From the NCBI GenBank assembly GCA_023415145.1, contig JAEZLW010000165.1, positions 1 to 50,808 of the forward strand: a stretch of 50,808 nt of DNA, in the 5' to 3' direction. Origin of the DNA: Bacillota bacterium (lineage in GTDB: Bacteria; Bacillota; Clostridia; Christensenellales; Aristaeellaceae). Every line of letters starts with the position of its first letter. Positions within the stretch are counted from its first letter, which is position 1. The position numbers and the translations under genes are program-made. Of the stretch, positions 8,574 to 16,762 are shown in pieces. The notes beneath the pieces are model-generated. The model ran no database searches and was not told the DNA's origin. It saw only the letters and a program-made list of their open reading frames with translations.

Positions 8574-10412
8574 ATGTGCGGAATCGTAGGCTATATCGGA
8601 AAAAAAGACGCTGTACCGATATTGATGGAGGGCTTGTCCCGCCTGGAGTACCGGGGGTATGACAGCGCAGGCATCGCCGTTCTGGAGGAAGGACGCGTAG
8701 CGGTGCGCAAGGCCAAGGGCCGCTTGAGCCATCTGGATGAGCTGCTGGAGGAAAAGCCCGTATCCGGCCTTTCAGGCATTGGCCATACCAGATGGGCCAC
8801 CCACGGTGAACCTAGCGATTTGAATGCGCACCCCCACACGGATGTCAAGGGCCGGATTGCCGTGGTGCACAACGGCATCATCGAAAATCATGAGTCGCTG
8901 CGCCGGTATCTGATCAGCGCAGGCTGCCGCTTTGTATCCCAAACGGATACAGAGGTGGTGGCGCATCTGATCAACCACCTGTACGAGGACGACATGCTCA
9001 AGGCCATCAGCCAGGCCATCGGCATGCTGGAGGGCAGCTTTGCCCTTGGCATCCTGTCATTGGATGAGCCGGACGCGCTGTTCTGTGTCCGCAAGGACAG
9101 CCCGCTGGTCATTGGCGCGGGGCACGGTGAGCAGTTCATTGCCTCTGACATTCCGGCCATATTGAATTATACCCGGGACGTGATCCTCCTGGAGGACAAG
9201 GAAATTGCGCTGCTGCGCAAAGATGGCATCTCCCTGTACGACCCCTATGGCCGCAGCAAGGAATACGCCATCTTTCACGTGGATTGGGATGTATCCGCTG
9301 CCGAAAAAGGCGGGTATGCCCATTTCATGCTCAAGGAAATCAGCGAGGAGCCGGATTCCCTGCAAAAAACGCTCAGCGCCCATGTGGACACGGCGAAAAA
9401 GCAGATCCGGGAGCATAGCCTCTCCTTAAGCGATGAGGATGCCAAAAAACTACAAAGGCTGACCATCGTGGCCTGCGGTACGGCCTATCACGCTTCCGTG
9501 ATGGGCAAGTATATGATCGAGCGGCTGGCCAGGCTGCCGGTGGATGTGGACATCGCCTCGGAATTCCGCTACCGTGACCCAATCATCACGCCGGGAGAGG
9601 CGTTTTTGGCCGTATCCCAAAGCGGTGAGACAGCGGATACCCTGGCGGCACTTCGGGAAGCCCGCAAACGTGGTGCCAAGGTGCTGGCCCTGACCAATGT
9701 GGTAGGCTCCTCCATTGCCAGAGAGGCCGGGGAAGGTGCGGTGCTGTACACCTGGGCCGGACCGGAAATTGCCGTAGCCAGTACGAAAGCGTATATCACC
9801 CAGGTGGAAATGCTGGCCTTGCTGGCCATAGACCTGGCTTTCAAGCGGGGCACCATATCCGCTGGGGAATACGAAGCATTGCTTGCGGACCTTTCATCCC
9901 TGCCTGCCCTGGCCGCACAAATGCTTTTGAAAAAAGAATCGATGCAGCGCTTTGCCGACCGCAACAAGGATCAAAAGCACGTATTTTTCATGGGCCGCGG
10001 CCTGGATTACGCCCTGGCCATGGAAGCATCGCTGAAGCTGAAGGAAGTATCCTATATTTTCAGCGAGGCCTATGCCGCCGGCGAGCTGAAGCACGGCACC
10101 ATTGCTTTGATTGAACCGGGCACGCTGGTGGTGGTGATTTTAACCCAGCAAAGCCTGGCGGAAAAAACGCTGTCCAACGTGCGGGAGGTAAAGGCCCGGG
10201 GAGCCAAAGTCCTTTTGGTCACCTCCGAAGCGCTGGCGGAGCGTGCCGCCATCGAGGCCGACGAAGTCTGGCTGGTGCCTGATACCAAGGACCTGTTCCA
10301 GCCCCTGCTCGCCATTATCCCCCTGCAACTGCTGGCCTATTATATGGCCGTGGAACGGGGCTGCGATGTGGATAAGCCAAGAAACCTGGCCAAGAGCGTG
10401 ACAGTAGAATAG
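8574..10412 (+). CDS. glmS: Glutamine-fructose-6-phosphate aminotransferase
   Basis: 612 residues. ATG 8574 is chosen because the protein then starts MCGIVGYIG, placing the nucleophile Cys next to the initiator Met, and GGAGG lies ten bases upstream. GlmS converts fructose-6-phosphate and glutamine to glucosamine-6-phosphate, the entry to UDP-GlcNAc and peptidoglycan. The glutaminase domain spans ~1-240 (GHTRWATHG, NGIIENH, SQTDTE). Two SIS isomerase domains follow (CGTAYHASVMGKYMIE, SQSGETADTLAALR, and KPRNLAKSVTVE at the end). Length and motifs are complete. It has its own promoter and does not depend on spoIIQ transcription. Confidence 0.97.
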   Translation: MCGIVGYIGKKDAVPILMEGLSRLEYRGYDSAGIAVLEEGRVAVRKAKGRLSHLDELLEEKPVSGLSGIGHTRWATHGEPSDLNAHPHTDVKGRIAVVHNGIIENHESLRRYLISAGCRFVSQTDTEVVAHLINHLYEDDMLKAISQAIGMLEGSFALGILSLDEPDALFCVRKDSPLVIGAGHGEQFIASDIPAILNYTRDVILLEDKEIALLRKDGISLYDPYGRSKEYAIFHVDWDVSAAEKGGYAHFMLKEISEEPDSLQKTLSAHVDTAKKQIREHSLSLSDEDAKKLQRLTIVACGTAYHASVMGKYMIERLARLPVDVDIASEFRYRDPIITPGEAFLAVSQSGETADTLAALREARKRGAKVLALTNVVGSSIAREAGEGAVLYTWAGPEIAVASTKAYITQVEMLALLAIDLAFKRGTISAGEYEALLADLSSLPALAAQMLLKKESMQRFADRNKDQKHVFFMGRGLDYALAMEASLKLKEVSYIFSEAYAAGELKHGTIALIEPGTLVVVILTQQSLAEKTLSNVREVKARGAKVLLVTSEALAERAAIEADEVWLVPDTKDLFQPLLAIIPLQLLAYYMAVERGCDVDKPRNLAKSVTVE

Positions 10413-10427
10413 CCTGTTGATGCAAAG

Positions 10428-10457
10428 GGCACGCCGGGTTGATGTCCGGCGTGCCTC
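10428..10457. terminator. Terminator after glmS
   Basis: Ten-base-pair perfect stem (10428-10437 with 10446-10455), eight-base loop, then TCTTCT. It is placed between the convergent glmS and LRR genes and may serve both. Confidence 0.75.
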
Positions 10458-10481
10458 TTCTATACCGTATTCCCTATCACA

Positions 10482-12062
10482 TCATTTCAGCCAACCTGGA
10501 TGGATGGTATAATCCATCTCATTCGATTGGGCAAATGTATGCCCAGCGCTGTGCTGCATAACTTCCAGTATCAGTTGTTCGCATCCCCAAAACGCATCCT
10601 TTTCAATCCGCGTCACGCTGTCGGGCACAAATACGCCCATCAGCTCAGAGCACCATTGAAAAGCCCTTTTGCCGATGCTTTGAAGCCCCTCGGGCAGGTA
10701 TACTTCATCAAGACTGTAGCAGCTTCGAAAGGCACCCTCCCCAATCTCCTTCACGCTGTCCGGTATCGTAACGTTCGTTAAAGAAAAACAATCCGCAAAC
10801 GTGTTCTTGGCGATTTTCGTGATCCCACTGGGTAAGGAAATTTCTTTGAGACCTGTGCATTGATAAAACGCAAATTCGTCAAGCAACAAAACACTGCCGG
10901 GGACGGTTATATCCACAAGAGCAAAGCAAGAAGAAAACGCGCCTTCTCCAACAGCAAGCGTACCGGCGGGGATTTCATAAGCCGTGTCCATCCTGCCGGC
11001 AGGATAGGCTTCCAGACGATTGGAATCCGTACAAAACAGCACGCCGTCCTCATCGTGATAGGCACTGTTTCCTTCCATCACTTCCACTTCTTTCAGTTTT
11101 TCGCAAACAGCAAACGCGGCGTGGCCTATGCTTTTTATTCCGGCAGAAATCACAACCTTTTGTAGATAAACACTTCCAATAAACGCTTCATCCGAAATGT
11201 ACTCCACAGACTCGGGAACGGAGAATTGCGCATCATTCCTGTTCCCAGGATAGGCGTGCAGGCGTTTCCCGTTTTCCGTAAACAATACGCCATCCACCGC
11301 CGTATAGGAGGAGTTCTCCGTTGCTACAGAAATTGCTTTCATATTCCGGCACATGGAAAAAGCCTTTGCACCGATATCGCTGACATTGGCTGGAATCACA
11401 ATCTCCATCAAGCCTTCGCAAAAGCAGAATGCCTCTTCGCCGATGCGAACCAGGCTTTGCGGCAGGGCGGCTTCTGTCAGGCTTTCGCAGTAGAGAAAAG
11501 CGCGGTCGCCGATTTCCATAAGCCCTTCAGGCAATTCGACCTTTTTCAAACCATAACAGCCATAAAACGCATCCTCACCAATGGATAGGGTCCCTTTGCG
11601 GACAGAATACCTTTCACTCCACCTGCCTCCGGGATAGGAATGCAGCATTTTTTTTGTTTTGTCATACAGCACACCGCCAACGGATTCGTACACCGGATTG
11701 CCTGGCAGAACAAAAATGCTTTCCACCCTGCTCAGATTCAGCGCTTTGCTTTCAATAGAGACAATGGTTTTGGGAACAAAGATGCTTCCCGCCCAAAAGT
11801 AATCTCCGAATGACTCCTCTCCAATTGCGGTGACGGTATACCCGTCCAGCAGGCTTGGCAAATACAGCTCAAGTGTTCTGTCAAGGCTGTCATCGCTGTT
11901 TTGATCTTCGGTATAGCCCACGATTTTCGCCGTTCCATCCTCCTGCACAACGTATTGAAAGCCGCCGTTTTCCCGAACACTGCTTTCTTCCGCCTGTGTC
12001 CTGCAAGCAGGCACAGCGCAAAGGAGAACCGTGCACGTGATCAGCGCCATCAGCCTACTCAT
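10482..12062 (-). CDS. BspA-like leucine-rich-repeat exported protein
   Basis: 526 residues with signal peptide MSRLMALITCTVLLCAVPAC. The Cys at 20 sits in a VPAC context; this is a poor lipobox because of Pro, so lipid anchoring is only possible. After a ~40-residue N-terminal module (FQYVVQEDGTAKIVGYTED) come about 14 LRR_5 units with IGEEAFCFCEGL-type cores, broken by segments of the GGVLYDKTKKMLHSYPG type. It closely resembles the proteins at 637 and 12104 and lies 41 bases downstream of the latter, probably in one transcript. It is likely a surface or secreted binding protein; the ligand is unknown. Confidence 0.87.
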   Translation of the reverse strand: MSRLMALITCTVLLCAVPACRTQAEESSVRENGGFQYVVQEDGTAKIVGYTEDQNSDDSLDRTLELYLPSLLDGYTVTAIGEESFGDYFWAGSIFVPKTIVSIESKALNLSRVESIFVLPGNPVYESVGGVLYDKTKKMLHSYPGGRWSERYSVRKGTLSIGEDAFYGCYGLKKVELPEGLMEIGDRAFLYCESLTEAALPQSLVRIGEEAFCFCEGLMEIVIPANVSDIGAKAFSMCRNMKAISVATENSSYTAVDGVLFTENGKRLHAYPGNRNDAQFSVPESVEYISDEAFIGSVYLQKVVISAGIKSIGHAAFAVCEKLKEVEVMEGNSAYHDEDGVLFCTDSNRLEAYPAGRMDTAYEIPAGTLAVGEGAFSSCFALVDITVPGSVLLLDEFAFYQCTGLKEISLPSGITKIAKNTFADCFSLTNVTIPDSVKEIGEGAFRSCYSLDEVYLPEGLQSIGKRAFQWCSELMGVFVPDSVTRIEKDAFWGCEQLILEVMQHSAGHTFAQSNEMDYTIHPGWLK

Positions 12063-12103
12063 ACAATCCCCCCAGCATCATTTTCTTTACGGCATTCTTT
12101 GGA

Positions 12104-13195
12104 TCACTTGATGCGCATCACAAAGGGAATCCCGTTTTCCACCGCATACGAATGGGCATCGCTTCCCTCTTTCACGTTCATGCTCAGCCGGAAGCAATCC
12201 AAAAATACGCCGTGCCTGATATCCAGTTCGCCATCAGGCAAATGGGCGGAAGCCAGGCCATAGCAGCGTGCGAACGCTTCCTCCCCGATGGTTTCTACGC
12301 TTGGGGGAACGGTGACTTCCTGCATGGTGAAGCAATCGGAAAACGCCAGTGGGCCGATGGCCTTGATCCCGCCGGGGATCCTGACCACGGCGCTTACCTT
12401 CTTCTGAACAAAGGTGTGCAGAAGCTTCGTTTCCTTTTCTACCAAGATGCCGTTGAAGACCACATAGGTGGGGTTATCCGAGTCCACCCATATCTCTTCC
12501 AGGTTTGAGCACCTCAAAAACGCACCCGGGCCGATTAGGGATACACCCTTTGGAACATCCATCCACAAAAGCCCTGTGCAGCCTGCGAAAGCTTTGCCGC
12601 CGATCAAATGCATACTGTCCGGCAATCGTATGTTTGCAATCTTCTTGCAGCCGTAAAATGCCTCGGCACCAATTGACAAAACGCCGGATGGGATATAGAC
12701 ACCCTCCAGCCGTTGGCACTGGTAAAACGCACTGTCGCCAACGGCCTCAATGCCCCTGGGGATACCGTAACGCAGGCCTTCCCTGCCCCTGGGATACGTG
12801 TGCAGCAGCCTTTGTTTCTTATCAAACAACACGCCCTGGGAAGAAGCAAATACGGGGTTGTCATTGATTACCCCAATGGCAGCCAGTGTGTCAAGGAAGC
12901 GGAAAGCTCCTGCGCCGATTTCAATGACGCTGCCAGGTATCAGAATGCTGGAAACGGAAAGCCCCTTGGGAAACAGATCCATTCCCAGAGCCTTCACGGG
13001 GTGGCCGTCTATGATGCCGGGAATGGATAGCGCTTTTGCATGGCCTGTGTAGCGGGTGAGGCTTGCGGTGCCGTCCTTGTCAAGGACATATTCATAGTCA
13101 CCGCTTGAGCGTGCTTCGGGCGGTCCGGCCAGCGCGCCATGAAACGCCAATAACAATACAGCCAGGATTAGCGCCAGGCCGACTCCCCTTTTCAT
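12104..13195 (-). CDS. BspA-like leucine-rich-repeat secreted protein
   Basis: 363 residues. ATG 13195 is chosen because GGAGGT lies ~11 bases upstream and it begins a good signal peptide (MKRGVGLALILAVLLLAFHG, cleavage after ALA). A longer in-frame extension to 13705 would cross the promoter and overlap the divergent gene, so it is rejected. The N-terminal module YEYVLDKDGTASLTRYTG matches the two paralogues. About nine LRR_5 repeats follow, with FDKKQRLLHTYPRG and VEKETKLLHTF interruptions. The C-terminus (GSDAHSYAVENGIPF) matches the closing motif of BspA-type arrays. No wall anchor is visible. Confidence 0.87.
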   Translation of the reverse strand: MKRGVGLALILAVLLLAFHGALAGPPEARSSGDYEYVLDKDGTASLTRYTGHAKALSIPGIIDGHPVKALGMDLFPKGLSVSSILIPGSVIEIGAGAFRFLDTLAAIGVINDNPVFASSQGVLFDKKQRLLHTYPRGREGLRYGIPRGIEAVGDSAFYQCQRLEGVYIPSGVLSIGAEAFYGCKKIANIRLPDSMHLIGGKAFAGCTGLLWMDVPKGVSLIGPGAFLRCSNLEEIWVDSDNPTYVVFNGILVEKETKLLHTFVQKKVSAVVRIPGGIKAIGPLAFSDCFTMQEVTVPPSVETIGEEAFARCYGLASAHLPDGELDIRHGVFLDCFRLSMNVKEGSDAHSYAVENGIPFVMRIK

Positions 13196-13240
13196 GGACT
13201 TAACCTCCGGTAATATTTTCTCTTTCTTCGTCTGTTTTTG

Positions 13241-13269
13241 ATTATAACGTATCCTATCCCACAGAACAA
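13241..13269 (-). promoter_or_regulatory. Promoter for the LRR gene pair
   Basis: Read on the minus strand: TTGTTC (13264-13269), 17 bases, then a perfect TATAAT (13241-13246), 46 bases upstream of the LRR start codon. Confidence 0.5.
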
Positions 13270-13320
13270 GCAAAATATTCCATGACACACAAACAGATGC
13301 AAAAGCGCATCCATCATGGT

Positions 13321-13350
13321 TTGGACAAAAATACCACTTGTGTGTATAAT
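13321..13350 (+). promoter_or_regulatory. Promoter for the nucleotidyltransferase gene
   Basis: TTGGAC (13321-13326), 18-base spacer, TATAAT (13345-13350) preceded by TGTG. It is divergent from the LRR promoter. Confidence 0.6.
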
Positions 13351-13396
13351 GGCTGTGAACAAATGCATCTGGCGCAATCAAAGGAGGATTCGGACA

Positions 13397-14314
13397 ATGA
13401 AAGAACCCATCCTGGTCATTATGGCTGCCGGCATGGGCAGCCGGTACGGCGGCCTGAAGCAAATGGATCCGGTGGGTGAAAACGGGGAGCTGATCATTGA
13501 TTATTCCCTGTATGACGCTTATCAGGCAGGATTTCGCCGGGTGATCTTCATCCTGAAAAAAGAAAACGAGGAGCTTTTCCGCCGCATGATCGGCGATAAA
13601 ATTGCAAAGCACATGGAACTGACGTACGTTTTCCAGTCGCTTGACGTGCTGCCTGAAGGCTTTGCCATTCCGGAAGGCCGGACAAAGCCCTGGGGTACAG
13701 GCCACGCGGTGCTTTGTGCCAGGAACGCAGCGGACGCACCCTTTGCCGTGATCAACGCCGATGATTTTTATGGCCGTGAGGCGTTTGACCAGGTATATGC
13801 CTTTTTGAAAGCCGTGCAGTCAGGCAGTGCGTACCGCTATGCCATGGTAGGTTATCCACTGGAAAACACGCTGTCGGACCAGGGCTCCGTGGCCCGGGGC
13901 GTATGCGAGCTGGATGATGAGGGGCACTTGTTATCCATTAACGAGCGCACCCACATCATCAAAACCATCGAAGGCCCGCTGTATACTGAAGACAGGCAAA
14001 CCTATTTCCGCCTGCCGGAAAAGGCTGTGGTGTCCATGAACCTGTTCGGCTTCCATCCCGATATTTTCACCCAGCTTGCCCTGGAGTTCGATGCCTTTAT
14101 GCGGGATGTGTTGCCCAACAATCCGCTGTCGGCAGAGTTTTACCTGCCAGTGGTGGCGGGAAACATGCCCAAGAAGGGTATCGCCCAGGTAATGGTTTTG
14201 CATTCTTCTGGCCGCTGGTATGGCGTTACCTACCGGGAGGACAGGGAAACCGTGGTAAGCGCCCTACGGCGCATGACGGCCCATGGTCAATACCCGGAGC
14301 AGCTTTGGGGGTAA
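13397..14314 (+). CDS. Sugar-phosphate nucleotidyltransferase family protein
   Basis: 305 residues; ATG 13397 with AAGGAGG nine bases upstream, giving the family start MKEPILVIMAAGMGSRYGGLK. The GxGSRYGGxKQ loop binds the NTP and INADDFYG (about residues 116-123) carries the metal-binding Asp. These are marks of GT-A fold nucleotidyltransferases related to hexose-1-phosphate uridylyl- or guanylyltransferases. The length fits a catalytic domain without a C-terminal left-handed helix. The sugar and nucleotide are not predictable. It stands alone with its own promoter and terminator. Confidence 0.82.
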   Translation: MKEPILVIMAAGMGSRYGGLKQMDPVGENGELIIDYSLYDAYQAGFRRVIFILKKENEELFRRMIGDKIAKHMELTYVFQSLDVLPEGFAIPEGRTKPWGTGHAVLCARNAADAPFAVINADDFYGREAFDQVYAFLKAVQSGSAYRYAMVGYPLENTLSDQGSVARGVCELDDEGHLLSINERTHIIKTIEGPLYTEDRQTYFRLPEKAVVSMNLFGFHPDIFTQLALEFDAFMRDVLPNNPLSAEFYLPVVAGNMPKKGIAQVMVLHSSGRWYGVTYREDRETVVSALRRMTAHGQYPEQLWG

Positions 14315-14341
14315 GCTACCCCTTTTCAAACACCTGAGAAA

Positions 14342-14380
14342 AAAGCCGGACGCCTGATGAAAGACGTCCGGCTTTGTTTG
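14342..14380 (+). terminator. Intrinsic terminator after the nucleotidyltransferase
   Basis: Perfect 11-bp stem (14342-14352 with 14365-14375), 12-base loop, with a short GTTTG tail. It separates this gene from the TetR operon promoter. Confidence 0.8.
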
Positions 14381-14448
14381 ACTATTTCATTAAGCCGTGA
14401 GCATTGAACAATGATTCGTGATCAGAAAAAATTTTCATCAAATGAGTC

Positions 14449-14477
14449 TTGACAGGCCAATTACAATCTGCTACTAT
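14449..14477 (+). promoter_or_regulatory. Strong SigA promoter of the tetR-apbE operon
   Basis: Perfect TTGACA at 14449-14454, exactly 17 bases, then TACTAT at 14472-14477. The transcript should begin near 14484, inside the adjacent palindrome. Confidence 0.85.
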
Positions 14478-14507
14478 CTGAATGAATATTTTTTTATTCA
14501 TTCAGAT
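14476..14507. promoter_or_regulatory. 32-bp palindrome, probable TetR operator
   Basis: Arms 14476-14488 and 14495-14507 are perfect 13-base inverted repeats around T6. The site overlaps the end of the -10 element and covers the expected start of transcription, 28 bases before the TetR start codon. It is the natural candidate for autorepression of the operon by the TetR protein encoded next. Confidence 0.8.
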
Positions 14508-14534
14508 TTCCACAGTTTTTCAGGGAGGTATGGT

Positions 14535-15146
14535 ATGGAAGAAAAAAAGGCGGAACTCAAAAGGTGCGGAAAGGAACTGTTCGGCAAAAAGGGGTTCAAG
14601 GATACGAACGTGGCCGACATCACAAAACTGGCCGGGGTGAGCGTCGGCACGTTTTACAACTACTATCCCTCCAAGGAAAAGCTGTTTATGGAAATCTTTC
14701 TGGAAGAAAACGTAAAGCATTCCAAAGAGCTGATGGCAACCATCAACCCAAATGAAGACCCCGCCAAGCTGATTTTGCGTTTTCTTTCGCTGAACATGGC
14801 GGGCATGCAGGCCAACCCCATTTTGTGCCAGTGGTACAACCGGGATGTGTTCGCCAAAATTGAGCGGCTGTACCGGGAGGAAAACGGTCTGGCCACCGTA
14901 GACTTCCTTTACCGCGATTTTCTCGTACTGGTGGAAAAATGGCAGGCTGAAGGAAAAATGAGGAGCGATATCAGCAGTGAAATGGTGATGGCCATCTTCG
15001 GCGCCGTTATCACCATCGGCACCCACAAGGAAGAAATCGGGCTGCACTACTTCCCCAGGCTTCAGGATCTTTTGACGGAGTTTGTCTTGAAAGGCCTGAC
15101 CGATTGGAAAGGCGATAAAAAGGATGGAACTCCTCCGGCTTTATAG
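14535..15146 (+). CDS. TetR/AcrR family transcriptional regulator
   Basis: 203 residues. ATG 14535 has GGGAGG six bases upstream; the in-frame extension to 14418 would run through the promoter. The N-terminal helix-turn-helix is clear: ELFGKKGFKDTNVADITKLAG then VSVGTFYNYYPSKEKLFMEIF (residues ~10-50). The C-terminal ligand domain is Met-rich and not diagnostic. It is the first gene of an operon with apbE (14 bases downstream) and the FMN-binding protein, so it probably controls extracellular flavin electron transfer in response to an unknown small ligand, and represses itself through the overlapping palindrome. Confidence 0.9.
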   Translation: MEEKKAELKRCGKELFGKKGFKDTNVADITKLAGVSVGTFYNYYPSKEKLFMEIFLEENVKHSKELMATINPNEDPAKLILRFLSLNMAGMQANPILCQWYNRDVFAKIERLYREENGLATVDFLYRDFLVLVEKWQAEGKMRSDISSEMVMAIFGAVITIGTHKEEIGLHYFPRLQDLLTEFVLKGLTDWKGDKKDGTPPAL

Positions 15147-15160
15147 GAAGGACGAAAATC

Positions 15161-16123
15161 ATGTTGAGCATCCGGGCGGCGGAGGCTGTCCACAATGGCA
15201 TGGGCACCGGTATTTTTCACAGGGCATATGGAGATAAAGCCGGACAGGCACTGCAGGCCGTAAAGGCGGAAGCAAGACGGCTGGAGCGGCTTTTGAGCTG
15301 CTATTGCAAGGGCAGCGACATCAGCAGAATCAACCGCCTGGCAGGGATTCGGCCGGAAAAAATCAGCCAGGAAACGTTTGATGTGTTATCCTGCGCCGCA
15401 CAAGTTCAACCCTTGTGCCAGGGAGCTTTTGACATTACCATTGGTCCGCTGGTAGATGTATGGGATTACAAGCACGCAAAGGACATTCCTGAGGAAGCAA
15501 GCATCCAGCGTGTACTTCCGCTGGTGAACGGTACTGACCTTTTGCTTTCCAAATCAAGCGGCACAGCTATGCTAAGAAACAAGGGCCAGGCCATAGACCT
15601 AGGCGGTGTGGGAAAAGGCTATGCCAGCGACCGGTTTATGGACGTATTTCGCAAATGCGGCATCCGCTCTGCGTTCACCAACATCGGCGGAAACGTATCC
15701 GCCCTGGGTATGAAGCCGGACGGTTCCCCCTGGCGCGTGGGCATCCGCCATCCCCGGCAGGAGAATGCCCTGCTGGGCGCGGTGGTTGTGGCGGATGAAT
15801 CGGTGGTCACCTCCGGTGATTACGAGCGGTATTTTATCGACCCAAAAGGAAAACGCCGTCATCACATACTGAACCCCGCCACAGGGTATCCGGCGGAATC
15901 GGGATTAATCAGTGTAACCGTCATGGCAAAAAGCGCCATGACAGCCGACGCGCTATCCACCGCCATCTTTGTGGCCGGCATGCAAAAAGGCCTCCGGCTT
16001 CTATCCAGTTTCCCGGACGCCCAGGCCGTTATTGCCGACACAAACCTTGCAGTGTATGTAACGCCAGGCCTAATGGACCGCTTTTCGCCGGCCTTTGGCA
16101 TACAGGCGAATTTGCTTTATTGA
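15161..16123 (+). CDS. apbE: FAD:protein FMN transferase (ApbE)
   Basis: 320 residues. ApbE attaches FMN covalently from FAD to a Thr or Ser in target proteins. Motifs in order: GTGIFHRAYGD near the start; GAFDITIGPLVDVWDY (~93-108), which forms the FAD pocket; IDLGGVGKGYASDR (~146-159); NIGGNVSALG; HILNPATGYP (~237-246); and MTADALSTAIFVAG, whose Asp and Thr help bind magnesium. No signal peptide or lipobox is visible, unlike many ApbE proteins, which suggests a cytoplasmic enzyme. The FMN-binding acceptor protein starts 19 bases after its stop and is almost certainly the substrate. Confidence 0.93.
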   Translation: MLSIRAAEAVHNGMGTGIFHRAYGDKAGQALQAVKAEARRLERLLSCYCKGSDISRINRLAGIRPEKISQETFDVLSCAAQVQPLCQGAFDITIGPLVDVWDYKHAKDIPEEASIQRVLPLVNGTDLLLSKSSGTAMLRNKGQAIDLGGVGKGYASDRFMDVFRKCGIRSAFTNIGGNVSALGMKPDGSPWRVGIRHPRQENALLGAVVVADESVVTSGDYERYFIDPKGKRRHHILNPATGYPAESGLISVTVMAKSAMTADALSTAIFVAGMQKGLRLLSSFPDAQAVIADTNLAVYVTPGLMDRFSPAFGIQANLLY

Positions 16124-16141
16124 CAGAAAGGAAATCACCTC

Positions 16142-16582
16142 ATGAAAAGGAAGGGGAAAATCAAAATGGTAGTGTTGATCATCTTGGGCGTGTTGATAGC
16201 GGGTATGGGTGCGGGAATCATTTTCACAGGACCCGGAAGGCAAGAGGCTATGAACCTTACGTTTTCCGACGCCGGCTTTGCCAATCTGCGCGACGGCACA
16301 TATGTGGGAGAGTTCAAAGGCCAAAAGGACAGCATGCGCAACAACAAGGTACAAATCACCGTTGCCTCGGGCAAGGTCTCGGAAATCAAGGTGCTGGAAG
16401 GCGCTTTGGCAAAGCATGACAAGCCGGTGGAACTCAGGAATGGCATGACCATTGACACGCTGTTTGGCAAGGTGATTCAATCCCAGTCCCTTGGGGTGGA
16501 TGTCATCAGCGGTGCTACCATTACATCCAAGGTACATCTGAAAGCGGTGGAAAACGCGCTTGCATCGGCACAGTCTAACTAA
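16142..16582 (+). CDS. Membrane-anchored FMN-binding domain protein
   Basis: 146 residues; AAAGGAA lies ahead of ATG 16142. Residues ~9-28 form a signal-anchor helix (VVLIILGVLIAGMGAGII). Residues ~55-146 are an FMN-binding domain: LRDGTYVGEFKGQ at the front and VISGATITS near 125-133, the [ST]GAT-x-T site where ApbE links FMN. Such single-domain proteins act in extracytoplasmic electron transfer. The partner redox complex is not in the window, so donors and acceptors are unknown. It is the last gene of the TetR-regulated operon. Confidence 0.88.
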   Translation: MKRKGKIKMVVLIILGVLIAGMGAGIIFTGPGRQEAMNLTFSDAGFANLRDGTYVGEFKGQKDSMRNNKVQITVASGKVSEIKVLEGALAKHDKPVELRNGMTIDTLFGKVIQSQSLGVDVISGATITSKVHLKAVENALASAQSN

Positions 16583-16627
16583 GTGTTCTTCAAAACCATA
16601 AAATGTCTTAAAAACATGATACAACCG

Positions 16628-16656
16628 TTGACCGCATGACGCAGGAACATTATAAT
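16628..16656 (+). promoter_or_regulatory. SigA promoter of the diguanylate cyclase gene
   Basis: TTGACC (16628-16633), 17-base spacer, perfect TATAAT (16651-16656). It leaves a leader of about 100 bases before the start codon. Confidence 0.8.
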
Positions 16657-16762
16657 GAAGCGATAGGGAGGGTCTATGCGAAAAGCGCGCTGCCAAGGGC
16701 AGCGCGGGCCGCGCAAAAGAACCGGAGCCTTACCGATACCATGAGCAAAGGAGCCTGCGCGA

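Noticed and set aside
13196..13705. N-terminal extension of the LRR gene to 13705
   Set aside because: It would run across two divergent promoters and antisense to the nucleotidyltransferase; a signal peptide and a strong ribosome binding site fix the start at 13195.
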